A stretch of 64,000 nt of DNA, from positions 4,650,001 through 4,714,000 of the forward strand of contig NZ_JAOEAL010000001.1 in assembly GCF_029835735.1 (NCBI RefSeq), read 5' to 3'. A program made the translations under genes and the position numbers. The DNA comes from Shewanella sp. GD04112. GTDB lineage: Bacteria > Pseudomonadota > Gammaproteobacteria > Enterobacterales > Shewanellaceae. Under the pieces are notes generated by a model, which was not told the origin of the DNA, did no database searches, and worked only from the letters and a program-made list of their open reading frames with translations. Shown in pieces: positions 34,925 through 43,957 of this stretch; position 1 is the first letter of the stretch, and each line of letters starts with the position of its first letter.

Positions 34925-34996
34925 CTATATGACTGAGCGCCACCAAGTGGTTACGAAAGTAAATGTAAGAAAAGCAATAGAATATTTTTTCATCAT
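34925..34996 (-). CDS. Tryptophan leader peptide of trpS2
   Basis: A 23-codon ORF encodes MMKKYSIAFLTFTFVTTWWRSVI. AAGG lies a few bases before the start, giving a good ribosome binding site. Two adjacent TGG codons (34940-34945) stand eight codons before... the end region, six codons ahead of the stop, and the stop codon falls in the loop of the first hairpin. A ribosome stalled on the Trp codons would cover the first segment and free the antiterminator. The ORF is too short to have independent support from homology here; the codon placement and the three nested hairpins are the evidence. Confidence 0.8.
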   Translation of the reverse strand: MMKKYSIAFLTFTFVTTWWRSVI

Positions 34997-35134
34997 GGCA
35001 CCTTAACCAGAACTCGAAGATTTTGCAAATATCGAGTAGCTATCCCATTAGCACATTCTACAATTTCACTGCACAATAGCAGCTTGCAACGCCATGTGTT
35101 TGTGCCACCGCCATAGCAGAAAGGACGCCAGCGA

Positions 35135-36292
35135 ATGACAGCTTTATTTTCTCTCCCCCTCCACAACCGCACAGGTATTTATCGCCGTAGCTTTGGCTGG
35201 CTGGGGCTGTTGCTGATAGGTTTAACGCCCATCGCCCTTCAGGCGGCGCCCGCCTCGGGAGAGTTTGTCGCCAACAAGCGCTGCGAACTGTTTCAGTCTA
35301 AAAATAAACAAACCAATCCCGATGATTGGCAGAGCAATATTGGCGAGCGTTATCCCGTTGCCGAAATTTTAGGTAACAGTGCCAACCCCGATTGGCTCAG
35401 GGTGCGAACCAACGCAAACAGCTCGCCACTGCGTTGGATAAAAGGTGATTGCGGGCAATACAATGCCGCAGCTACAGCGCCCGCCGAATCCATAGCAACC
35501 GTTCAGCCCACCGCTAACGTAGAGCCCGCGCAAACAGGCATCACTAGCGAGAGCGCTGCGGTTAAGAGTGGAAGCCAGCAAGAAAATGGCACGCCAGAGA
35601 AGCGCCAAGGTAATGTGTGCCAAATCGAGGATAACTACGACTCCAATGTGCTCGCCCTAAGTTGGCAGAGCACCTTTTGCGAACTCTATGGCAGCCGTAA
35701 AGCCGAGTGCCGCGCCTTAAGCCAAACGAGTGATGCGCCTCAGTGGCAACACTTTAGCCTGCATGGCCTGTGGCCGAATCGCCAGCAATGTGGCACCCGT
35801 TACGGCTTTTGCAGCAGCGTGAAACAACAACCGAGTGATTTTTGTGATTATCCCGAGGTGCCGCTCAATGCCTCTGTCCAAAAAAATCTCGAGGAAGTGA
35901 TGCCAAGTGCCCGCTACGGCAGCTGTTTAGAACGCCATGAATGGTGGAAACATGGCACCTGTCGCAACCAAGACCCTAATGATTACTTTTTACTGGCGAC
36001 GCAGTTGACGCAGGAAGTCAATGCCTCGGCATGGGTACAACAATTTATCCATGAAAGAATCGGTAAAAAAGTGACTCAACAGGAGCTAAATCAAAGCTTT
36101 GATGCCAGCTTTGGCCAAGGTGCACACACTAAGGTCACCCTAGACTGCGCCAAAGGACTCTTGAGTGAAATCCGCATCAGCCTGCCTCAAGTCATCAACA
36201 GCTCCGACTCTTTACCGAGTCTGCTCGCAAAGGCGCCGAAGGCGAAAAAGACTAATTGCCCAGCCACACTGTTAATCGACAATCCAAACTAA
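35135..36292 (+). CDS. RNase T2-family ribonuclease with N-terminal SH3-like domain
   Basis: The protein has 385 residues with a signal peptide ending near residue 35 (LQAAPA). Residues about 40-105 resemble a bacterial SH3-like domain (EFVANKRCELFQSKN, WLRVRTNANSSPLRWIKGDC). A Ser/Thr/Glu-rich linker follows. The RNase T2 catalytic motifs are FSLHGLWPN (CAS I) and HEWWKHGTC (CAS II), each with its catalytic His. It probably degrades RNA in the periplasm, like E. coli RNase I, supplying nucleotides. The extra domain is unlike E. coli RNase I and may bind the cell wall. Confidence 0.88.
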   Translation: MTALFSLPLHNRTGIYRRSFGWLGLLLIGLTPIALQAAPASGEFVANKRCELFQSKNKQTNPDDWQSNIGERYPVAEILGNSANPDWLRVRTNANSSPLRWIKGDCGQYNAAATAPAESIATVQPTANVEPAQTGITSESAAVKSGSQQENGTPEKRQGNVCQIEDNYDSNVLALSWQSTFCELYGSRKAECRALSQTSDAPQWQHFSLHGLWPNRQQCGTRYGFCSSVKQQPSDFCDYPEVPLNASVQKNLEEVMPSARYGSCLERHEWWKHGTCRNQDPNDYFLLATQLTQEVNASAWVQQFIHERIGKKVTQQELNQSFDASFGQGAHTKVTLDCAKGLLSEIRISLPQVINSSDSLPSLLAKAPKAKKTNCPATLLIDNPN

Positions 36293-36514
36293 CCGCATAC
36301 GGCCAGTGGCGAGGCATATCGTCACTGACTGGCTCTTATAAACCAAGGGGCTAAATGCTGTTATCCCTCACAAATGAGCCCCAATATTAACGAAACTTCA
36401 TTTAAGCTTTCTCTTACCTCGAAATAAGTCTCCTATACTCAAACAAGCCGTGCCTAGTACAGGAGCTAGCGCTTTAATCCAAGCCATGGAAGACAAGTTC
36501 ACTCTGAGGTAACT

Positions 36515-38476
36515 ATGTTTTCTATCAATCAGTTAACACTCACTAAAAAGCTTGCGATCGTTCCTGTCTTTCTCGTTGCCATGCTGATCACTTTAGGGGT
36601 ATTAAGCTACTTCGCCCTGACCGATATCGATAATCGAATGCGCGCCGTGACTGAAGATCTTGCCCCGGAAAGCGATCTCACCAGTAGCCTCTTGCAGGAA
36701 ATTTATCGCTTGCGCCTGACGGTCAAAACCTATGTCAAAACTGGTTCCAGCGAAACGGCAGCCGAATTTAGCGCCCAAGACAGTAAAACCCGCGACATAT
36801 TAGCCAAAGCCAAGGCTCATATAGATAATCAGGAGCGCAGCCAAATGCTCCAACGGATCATTGAGCATGAAAAAGGCTATGTGGATATCTTTAATCAGCA
36901 AGTCGTCCCCAATCAACAACAAAGAGCCAAGCTAGTCACTGGCATACTTGATGTAAAAGGACCTGAAATAGAGAAAATAATCTCCCAAATCATGCAGTCC
37001 TCCTTTACCGATGGCGATGTGCAAGGCGCCTTCTACGCCGGTAAAAATCTGCGTGAACTGCTCTTGGCTCGCCTCTATGTCAGCAAGTTTCTCCTCGATA
37101 ACCAAGCCGATCAGGCGCAACGTTTTCGAGCCGAACTGGTTAACACTCATAGCACTATGGATGAGCTTGCCGCAGCGCTCGATAATCTGACCTATCAGTC
37201 TCAGGTAAAACAAGCTGCGGGGCTGTTAACTGAATACGAGCAAGCGGCAAACGGTGTCGTCACGGCAATCAATAACCGTAATCAAGCCATAGTGCAGCTA
37301 GATAATATCGGCATCGAAATGGCGCAGATGACCTCTGATTTGCAAGATAATACGATGAGGTCGCTGTCTGAAGCGGGCGATAAAGCCGCTAAGGAGGTTA
37401 GCCAAAAAATCACCTTTATCAACATTATCCTGTTGATCGCCATTCTGCTTTCCGCCTTCATCACAGTGATAGTGACCCAAAGCCTGCTGCGCACCATACG
37501 CGAAGTGGTGGCGCTGCTGAATGAAATCGCCGATGGTGAGGCCGATCTCACCCAGCGACTGCCCGAGAATGGCCATGACGAACTGACCCAACTCGCCAAA
37601 AACTTTAACCGCTTTGTATTGCGGATCCAGCAGTTAGTGGCCGAAGTCAAAGACACAACGGTTCAAATGGTTAGCGCATCAACCCAGCTAAACAGTGTGA
37701 CTCACAGCGCGACTCAAGACATGAGTTCACAACAGAATGAAACCCAACTCGTCGCCTCGGCCATCACAGAAATGGCCGCCAGTGCTGTCGAAGTCGCTGC
37801 CAGTGCCGACACCGCCAATAAGCTCTCGGAAGATGCCAAAGCGCAAGCTCTCCTCGGCCGCGAGACAGTCACCCGCGCCACCCATTCGATGCGGGAACTG
37901 GCGAGCAAAGTCGAAGCATCGGCTACGACCATAGAACAGCTACGTAACGACAGCGATAAGATTGGTGCCGTACTGGATGTGATCCGCGCCATTGCCGAGC
38001 AAACCAATCTGTTGGCGCTCAACGCGGCCATCGAAGCAGCTCGGGCGGGCGAGCAAGGACGAGGCTTTGCCGTAGTAGCCGATGAAGTACGTTCACTTGC
38101 CAGCAGAACACAAGAATCGACCAAGCAAATCCAACAAATCATCCAAACACTGCAGGATAGATCCAGCTCAGCGGCGACCATGATGGGACAAAGCCGAGAA
38201 GCCACCAACAGCACGGTTGAGCAAGTGACTCAAGTGGAATCGGCCCTCTCGACTATCACCGAAATGGTCATGTCGATCACCCACTCGGTCTCGCAAATGG
38301 CCCACGCTGCCGAGCAGCAGTCGACCGTGGTGGAAGAAATTAATATGTCGATCAACAGCGTTAATGACAGCGCCAACCGTACTCTGACGGGGGTTAAACA
38401 GGCGGCAAGCTCTGCCAATGGCTTACTGGGGATAGGTCAACAGCTGGATGGTTTAGTGAGTGAGTTTAAGGTGTAG
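36515..38476 (+). CDS. Methyl-accepting chemotaxis protein with helical (HBM-like) sensor
   Basis: The 653-residue chemoreceptor has membrane segments at about 11-33 and 300-322. Between them lies an all-helical periplasmic domain (LAPESDLTSSLLQEIYRLRLTVKTYV and a second helical bundle), the layout of the HBM sensor known for organic acids. HAMP follows (LLRTIREVVALLNEIADGEADLTQRL), then the signalling domain with the hairpin tip EQTNLLALNAAIEAARAGEQGRGFAVVADEVRSLA. GAGG precedes the ATG. It is monocistronic; the ligand is unknown. Confidence 0.93.
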   Translation: MFSINQLTLTKKLAIVPVFLVAMLITLGVLSYFALTDIDNRMRAVTEDLAPESDLTSSLLQEIYRLRLTVKTYVKTGSSETAAEFSAQDSKTRDILAKAKAHIDNQERSQMLQRIIEHEKGYVDIFNQQVVPNQQQRAKLVTGILDVKGPEIEKIISQIMQSSFTDGDVQGAFYAGKNLRELLLARLYVSKFLLDNQADQAQRFRAELVNTHSTMDELAAALDNLTYQSQVKQAAGLLTEYEQAANGVVTAINNRNQAIVQLDNIGIEMAQMTSDLQDNTMRSLSEAGDKAAKEVSQKITFINIILLIAILLSAFITVIVTQSLLRTIREVVALLNEIADGEADLTQRLPENGHDELTQLAKNFNRFVLRIQQLVAEVKDTTVQMVSASTQLNSVTHSATQDMSSQQNETQLVASAITEMAASAVEVAASADTANKLSEDAKAQALLGRETVTRATHSMRELASKVEASATTIEQLRNDSDKIGAVLDVIRAIAEQTNLLALNAAIEAARAGEQGRGFAVVADEVRSLASRTQESTKQIQQIIQTLQDRSSSAATMMGQSREATNSTVEQVTQVESALSTITEMVMSITHSVSQMAHAAEQQSTVVEEINMSINSVNDSANRTLTGVKQAASSANGLLGIGQQLDGLVSEFKV

Positions 38477-38520
38477 CCAGTAGCGGTTAAAGAAATAAGC
38501 CTATCGACATAAGACCATAT

Positions 38521-38555
38521 AAAACCTAGGTATAACCTCAATAAACCTAGGTTTT
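38521..38555. terminator. Bidirectional terminator after the chemoreceptor gene
   Basis: AAAACCTAGGT (38521-38531) pairs with ACCTAGGTTTT (38545-38555) across 13 bases. The flanking A/T runs suit both this gene and the convergent VOC gene. Confidence 0.75.
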
Positions 38556-38589
38556 ATCATCGCTTATGCTGAAGTGTCATTTCGCCAGA

Positions 38590-39363
38590 TTAAAGCTCAT
38601 TTAACTTGATGACCGCAAACGTTGCCCCTTGCGCATCGGCAATCACCGCAAAACGTCCCACATCGGGGATATCGCTTGGCGGCACGCATAGCTGCGCGCC
38701 TAGCCCCTGCGCCTTAGCGGCAAAGGCATCACAATCAGCCACGACAAAATAAGGCATCCAATGGGCGGGGATCTCACCCCATTCCGGCATCATTTTCATC
38801 ATGCCCCCCATAGACTGACCGTCGATTTGCCACTCGGTGTAATCAATACCGGGTACATGACTGGGAAGTGCGGTCCAAGGAAACACTTGAGTGTAAAAAC
38901 TGGCTTCGGCGCTAGGCTCGCGACAGGCCAGCTCCACCCAACACAGGGTATTTTCTTCACCTTGGCGACGCGAGCCTGAGTGATTTTTTGCTTGCCACAG
39001 GGCAAAGCGCGCCCCTTCGGGGTCGCTCACCTGCGCCATCACGCCCGCGTCACCCACCACATGCGGTCCCATGTGTAATTGCCCACCCGCGGCCAGGATG
39101 GCGGCAACCGTCGCCTCGATATCCTTAACCGCAAAATAGATCCGCCAATGGCTAGGGATCTGTGGTTCCGACTCAGGGATTTGATACATGGCCCCTAAAT
39201 CGTCTCCCTCCAGATTGAACAGCGAGAAATGACCATTAGGAATCGCCATTTCCACCGCATTCCAACCAAACAGTGCGTGGTAAAACCCCTGTGCGCCCTG
39301 CCAGTCATGGCTCGCCAGTTCGACCCAACAAGCCTGTCCCTGTGCGTACTGAGTAATCCTCAT
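38590..39363 (-). CDS. Two-domain VOC (glyoxalase/bleomycin-resistance fold) protein
   Basis: The protein has 257 residues with two VOC modules: residues about 8-120 (CWVELASHDWQGAQGFYHALFGW) and 135-255 (CWVELACREPSAEASFYTQVFPW). Each carries the paired beta-alpha-beta motifs of this metal-binding fold. Members include glyoxalases, dioxygenases and antibiotic-binding proteins; the substrate here cannot be told. The ATG at 39363 follows TTGGAG, and a TTG at 39375 is the longer alternative. Confidence 0.8.
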   Translation of the reverse strand: MRITQYAQGQACWVELASHDWQGAQGFYHALFGWNAVEMAIPNGHFSLFNLEGDDLGAMYQIPESEPQIPSHWRIYFAVKDIEATVAAILAAGGQLHMGPHVVGDAGVMAQVSDPEGARFALWQAKNHSGSRRQGEENTLCWVELACREPSAEASFYTQVFPWTALPSHVPGIDYTEWQIDGQSMGGMMKMMPEWGEIPAHWMPYFVVADCDAFAAKAQGLGAQLCVPPSDIPDVGRFAVIADAQGATFAVIKLNEL

Positions 39364-39457
39364 TGCAGACTCCAATCAAACAGATTATGTGTTCGAGTTA
39401 AGCTGGAGTTTGAGCAACTGTCCAGTTTTGACGATAAAAAGATGAATATAAAGAAAA

Positions 39458-39477
39458 AGCCCTCAATTTGAGGGCTT
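39458..39477 (-). terminator. Terminator of the plsB-tyrP transcript... see evidence
   Basis: AAGCCCTC and GAGGGCTT form a perfect stem around AATT. On the minus strand it is followed by TTTTTCTTT, but note it lies downstream of the permease gene (end 39496) on that strand, so it is the terminator of the plsB-permease transcript. Confidence 0.8.
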
Positions 39478-39495
39478 GATTCGTAGGCGAAATAC

Positions 39496-40752
39496 TTAGG
39501 AGAACTGCGGCAATAAATTCGCCATCGCGAGTAGATGACAAGCCCCTGTCACCACGCCATATAGCACCACAAGGATAATTAAGGGCGTGCCACCAAAGAC
39601 TCTAAAACCTTGATGGTTAGGGAACTGCTGTCTCGATTTATAGGCCATCAGAGCGGGCACTATGACGGCCCAAACGGTTGCCGCTAAGGCTGCGAAACCA
39701 ATGGCAACCAAAAAACCATCGGGGAACAGCAAACCTAATATGGTCGGCGGCACAAAGGTGACAATTGCCGTTTTCATCCGCCCCGAGCGCGTATCGTCGA
39801 ACCCGAATAAATCGGCCAAATAATCGAATAAGCCTAAGGTCACGCCAAGGAATGAAGACGCCACAGCCAAGTTAGCAAACAGGGTTAACATGCTGTTTAA
39901 CCAGCTACTTTCCATCACTTTCGACAAGGCACCGACTAACACACCCATATTGCCACCCTGGGCAATAATCTCACTAAATTGGCTGCGGGGAATGTTGCCC
40001 ATAGTGGCGACTAACCAGCAGGCATAAATGATCAGTGCGATGAAAGTGCCGACGAAAATCGCTTTGATGATGGTCGATGAATCTTTGCCATAGTACTTCA
40101 CCAGACTCGGCACGTTGCCATGATAACCAAAACTTGCCAAGCCAAAGGGCAAAGCAGCCCACAGATAAGGCATAAAGCTTTGATTGCCATCCGGTTCGAG
40201 CAACTTAGTCACATCGATCTCGATCAGTAAATTACCAATCGCGAGGAAGAAAGTGATAATCATACCGCCGAGCATTATGGTCGTAATGCGATCGACAGCC
40301 TTGGTGCTGATCAACACGATACAGGCGAGCACAACCGCAAATACTAATCCAGCAACACTCTGGGGTAACTCTATCCCCATACCCTGTAGGCTATGGTTAA
40401 CAATCGAGCCGCCGCCACTGATGTAGGCGTAGGTTAAGATGTAAAGCACGAAGGCAATCGATACCCCATTCACGATCCGCCAAAACTGGCCTAGGGTTTC
40501 CTTGGTCAGGGTATCGAAACTCGCTCCCGGTTCGAAATGCAGGTTGGTTTCGAGCAGTAACAATCCCGACATCAACATGCAGAACCAAATACCGAGTAAC
40601 ATCAGTACCGAGTAGCCAAACCACATGCCAGCGCCCACAACGGGTAAAGAAAACATCCCCGCCCCGACTGTGGTGCCGGCAATAATCATGGCACCACCGA
40701 GCAAGGACTTGCCCACTGGCTTATTCTTCGCCGCATTCATATGGTTAGCCAT
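39496..40752 (-). CDS. Aromatic amino-acid permease (TyrP/Mtr family)
   Basis: The 418-residue protein has 11 membrane segments and belongs to the HAAAP family of proton-coupled tyrosine/tryptophan importers. Signatures include LLGGAMIIAGTTVGAGMFSLPVV at the first helix and FGYHGNVPSLVKYYG near residue 205. Distinguishing TyrP from Mtr or TnaB needs alignment. Its ATG overlaps the stop codon of plsB by one base (TAATG), so translation is coupled to an unrelated lipid gene. An auxiliary tryptophanyl-tRNA synthetase lies 5 kb away, which may or may not be meaningful. Confidence 0.88.
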   Translation of the reverse strand: MANHMNAAKNKPVGKSLLGGAMIIAGTTVGAGMFSLPVVGAGMWFGYSVLMLLGIWFCMLMSGLLLLETNLHFEPGASFDTLTKETLGQFWRIVNGVSIAFVLYILTYAYISGGGSIVNHSLQGMGIELPQSVAGLVFAVVLACIVLISTKAVDRITTIMLGGMIITFFLAIGNLLIEIDVTKLLEPDGNQSFMPYLWAALPFGLASFGYHGNVPSLVKYYGKDSSTIIKAIFVGTFIALIIYACWLVATMGNIPRSQFSEIIAQGGNMGVLVGALSKVMESSWLNSMLTLFANLAVASSFLGVTLGLFDYLADLFGFDDTRSGRMKTAIVTFVPPTILGLLFPDGFLVAIGFAALAATVWAVIVPALMAYKSRQQFPNHQGFRVFGGTPLIILVVLYGVVTGACHLLAMANLLPQFS

Positions 40753-43175
40753 TAAACGATATGCTCCGCGGTCACGCTCGCAACTATGGTTTGTCTCACT
40801 GAGGCTCTGAGTAAGCTATTGGCTTGATCGCGAATGCGTTCAACGTCGGATTTATCTTCCTTCTCGGAGAAATAACCCAACTCTTTAAGCTTAACACTCA
40901 AGGTGTTATAGAGTTTCTTGTCGTAGAATTCTGGCGCGGTAACTCCATGCAGCGCCCCTAAACGTTGGGCAAGCAGATGGCTTTCAGACTCCAGCTCCGA
41001 ACGCTCCATCTTAGGTCTGTGGGCCAGCAGATTGAAGATAATCGCATAGCGTTGCAAGGTTTCGCTAACGCTTCCGGCCAGCAACAACATTTGGCTGGTG
41101 TGCTCGGTCACCACCGACAGCGTATCGCTTTCCTGCACTAGACCCTGCTCAATAAACAGATCCAGCACTTGATTCACATAACTTGGGAGGTCCTTGATAC
41201 CCATGAATAACTCCGCCTTCAGTAGCGGATAGAAGTCACTCACAATCCCTAGGATATAGGCTCTTGAAATCTGCTTATTGTTGGTTAAGCAGCTAGCAAT
41301 CAACGACGGAATAATAAATAAGTGGATGATATTGTTACGATAGTAAGTCATTGAAATCGCTTGATTCGCGTCAATAGATACTATCTCACCCAGAGGATCG
41401 GCATTGATGGAGAACTTATTCAGCTCTAAACCTTGTTGCACTAAGTGCTTGCCATCACCTTCGGCCACCGACGTAAACGAAGTGTAAGGCACACGCTTAA
41501 GCAGCGTCAGGTACAAATCTAACTGACGCTCGAGCAAACAACGCTCTAGGGCATTTTGCTCCGACGCCAATAGCACTAAGCTCGTCAAGGTGATAGAACT
41601 GGCGGCGGCAGCATCGTTAATACGGGTCATCACACGATTCGCTAACACGTTCACCGCAGGGGTTAACCAAGTCGGTTTTTGTTCGGGATCGTCGGCCACT
41701 TCAGCGCGCCAGTTAGGCGCGGTTTCATTCAAGAAGTTTTGCAGTGTAATCGGCTCACCAAAGTTGACATAACCTTGGCCAAAATTACCTAATTTACGAA
41801 TAGCACCAAAAACTTGCCATACAGATTCTTTCTGTTTTTTCTTACCGCTCAACTCTTTATGATAAGTCGCCACTTCCATCACGTGATCGTAGCCTAAATA
41901 CACAGGCACTAAGGTGACAGGGCGTTCGATACCACGCAGCACACTGTTGATCGTCATGGCGATCATGCCAGTTTTCGGCGCCAATAGACGACCGGTGCGA
42001 GAACGGCCACCCTCAGAGAAATACTCAACCGAATATCCCTTAGCAAACAGCTGATCGAGGTATTCACGGAACACGGCAGTATAAAGTTTATTGCCGTTAA
42101 AACTACGGCGAATAAAGAAAGCGCCACCACGGCGGAACAGCGGTCCCGCAGGCCAGAAGTTTAGGTTAATCCCCGCCGCAATATGCGGTGGCACCATGCC
42201 TTGGTAATACAGAATGTAGGATAACAGCAGGTAATCCATATGGCTGCGATGGCAAGGTACATAAACAATCTCGTGACCATCATGGTGCAGCTGACGGATT
42301 TGCTCGGCACCTTTGATATTGATACCGCTGTAGAGCTTGTTCCATAACCAAGTTAAGAAACGCTCAGCAATACGCACTAGGCTGTCGGAATAATTCGCTG
42401 CAATTTCATCAAGATATTCAATTGCTGTTTCACGGGCTTGGGTTTCGGAAATCTTCTTACTCGCCGCTTCTTCCTGAATAGCCTTGCGTAAGGATTCGGA
42501 TTTCAGCAGGGAGTGGAACATTGCCTGACGATTCGGCAACACAGGCCCTGTCATCACTTTGCGTTGGCGGCGGAAATGCACCCTAGCCACCCGCGCCAGT
42601 TTATGGGCAATCCCCATATCGGTGCCGTGTTCGTCGGCCATGTAACGCAGCGATACCGCATTAGAAAACTGCACAAAGTTATGACGACCCAAAAATAAGA
42701 TCATCAAGCACTTACGTAACCAAGTTGGATTCTCGCGCTCAAGAACAGCCGCCTTCATGGTGTCGTCTTCTTTACCCGGAGTACGGCCCCAATACAGACT
42801 CACAGGCACCAGCTGAATATCTAACTCTGGCTTTTCCTTATGGACGGCCAACAGGCGCATAAAACATTCGAGGAATGGCTCATTACTGGCACGCTCGCCA
42901 AACAAAGGCTTACGGCCTTCGAGGCAAACGACGCGGGGCGCGACAACGCCATTTACCACGAGCGGCTCATAGGGGCTTGGCAAACCCAGCTTAGTGGTGA
43001 TTTCGCTTAACGCAGCAATATCACTCAGGGATTCTGTTTTCATTACATAAGCAAGCGGTCTGGAAGCGTCCAGATTCAGATCGGCAAAGGGATCCTGCGG
43101 CACAACAATAGTGTGCACTAAGTGTTTTTGGATCCAGCGTAATGATTTCAACCAAAGAGAGTCTTGTTTAGGCAT
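40752..43175 (-). CDS. plsB: Glycerol-3-phosphate acyltransferase
   Basis: The 807-residue membrane-associated enzyme makes 1-acyl-glycerol-3-phosphate, the first step of phospholipid synthesis. The acyltransferase block I is CHRSHMDYLLLSY (HX4D), followed by GGAFFIRRSF, SEGGRSRTGR and VTLVPVYLGYDHVME. Length and sequence match PlsB. It is divergent from lexA across 161 bases, as in many gammaproteobacteria. Confidence 0.96.
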   Translation of the reverse strand: MPKQDSLWLKSLRWIQKHLVHTIVVPQDPFADLNLDASRPLAYVMKTESLSDIAALSEITTKLGLPSPYEPLVVNGVVAPRVVCLEGRKPLFGERASNEPFLECFMRLLAVHKEKPELDIQLVPVSLYWGRTPGKEDDTMKAAVLERENPTWLRKCLMILFLGRHNFVQFSNAVSLRYMADEHGTDMGIAHKLARVARVHFRRQRKVMTGPVLPNRQAMFHSLLKSESLRKAIQEEAASKKISETQARETAIEYLDEIAANYSDSLVRIAERFLTWLWNKLYSGINIKGAEQIRQLHHDGHEIVYVPCHRSHMDYLLLSYILYYQGMVPPHIAAGINLNFWPAGPLFRRGGAFFIRRSFNGNKLYTAVFREYLDQLFAKGYSVEYFSEGGRSRTGRLLAPKTGMIAMTINSVLRGIERPVTLVPVYLGYDHVMEVATYHKELSGKKKQKESVWQVFGAIRKLGNFGQGYVNFGEPITLQNFLNETAPNWRAEVADDPEQKPTWLTPAVNVLANRVMTRINDAAAASSITLTSLVLLASEQNALERCLLERQLDLYLTLLKRVPYTSFTSVAEGDGKHLVQQGLELNKFSINADPLGEIVSIDANQAISMTYYRNNIIHLFIIPSLIASCLTNNKQISRAYILGIVSDFYPLLKAELFMGIKDLPSYVNQVLDLFIEQGLVQESDTLSVVTEHTSQMLLLAGSVSETLQRYAIIFNLLAHRPKMERSELESESHLLAQRLGALHGVTAPEFYDKKLYNTLSVKLKELGYFSEKEDKSDVERIRDQANSLLRASVRQTIVASVTAEHIV

Positions 43176-43293
43176 TATTCTTATGCAATGTAAGTACGTT
43201 CATTAGCCCCATAGAATACCAGATTCTAGGGAATATTCGCTAATACTCTCCAATCGCGTTAAAAAGTGGTTAATACTTGCACTACGAATAATA

Positions 43294-43328
43294 CTGTATA
43301 TACTAACAGTAACTGTATAGAAAAACAG
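43294..43328 (+). promoter_or_regulatory. Two LexA (SOS) boxes upstream of lexA
   Basis: CTGTATATACTAACAG (43294-43309) and CTGTATAGAAAAACAG (43313-43328) both fit CTG-N10-CAG with TA-rich cores. They are 19 bases apart and end nine bases before the lexA ATG, so LexA would autorepress as in E. coli. Confidence 0.9.
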
Positions 43329-43336
43329 GAAAGAAC

Positions 43337-43957
43337 ATGAGACCGTTGACGCCACGCCAAGCCGAAATTTTAGAGCTGATTAAACGTAATATTGCCGAGA
43401 CTGGCATGCCACCCACCCGGGCCGAAATCGCCACCCGTTTGGGTTTTAAAAGTGCAAATGCCGCCGAGGAACACCTTAAGGCATTGGCGAAAAAAGGCTG
43501 CATCGAGATCATGCCTGGCACTTCCCGCGGGATCCGCCTCCCAGTTGAGGAAGAAGATAACAGCGAATCTGGCTTACCACTGATTGGTCAAGTGGCTGCG
43601 GGCGAACCTATCCTCGCCCAAGAGCATGTCGAACAGTATTATCAAGTCGACCCCAGCATGTTCCACCCAGCCGCCGATTTCTTGCTGCGCGTCAGAGGCG
43701 ACAGTATGAAGAACATCGGTATCCTCGAAGGGGATCTGCTCGCCGTTCATAAGGTACAGCAAGCGCGCAATGGCCAAGTAGTTGTTGCTCGCGTTGACGA
43801 TGATGTAACAGTTAAACGCTTTGAAAAGAAAGGGAATCTCGTTTATCTACATGCTGAAAATGAAGATTACTCCCCGATTAAAGTCGATTTAAGTTTCCAA
43901 AGTCTAACAATTGAAGGGCTCGCCGTAGGGGTGATCCGCAATGGAGATTGGCTATGA
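43337..43957 (+). CDS. lexA: SOS repressor LexA
   Basis: The 206-residue protein has an N-terminal winged helix (MRPLTPRQAEILELIKRNIAETGMPPTRAEIATRLGF), an Ala-Gly self-cleavage site in QVAAGEPIL, the catalytic Ser in RGDSMKNIGI and the catalytic Lys in VARVDDDVTVKRF. DNA damage triggers RecA-stimulated self-cleavage and SOS induction. It is directly followed by sulA with an ATGA overlap. Confidence 0.97.
   Translation: MRPLTPRQAEILELIKRNIAETGMPPTRAEIATRLGFKSANAAEEHLKALAKKGCIEIMPGTSRGIRLPVEEEDNSESGLPLIGQVAAGEPILAQEHVEQYYQVDPSMFHPAADFLLRVRGDSMKNIGILEGDLLAVHKVQQARNGQVVVARVDDDVTVKRFEKKGNLVYLHAENEDYSPIKVDLSFQSLTIEGLAVGVIRNGDWL

Noticed and set aside
37714..38214. 166-residue ORF on the minus strand
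   Set aside because: It lies wholly inside the chemoreceptor signalling domain in the opposite strand, with Ser/Ala-rich shadow composition and no ribosome binding site.
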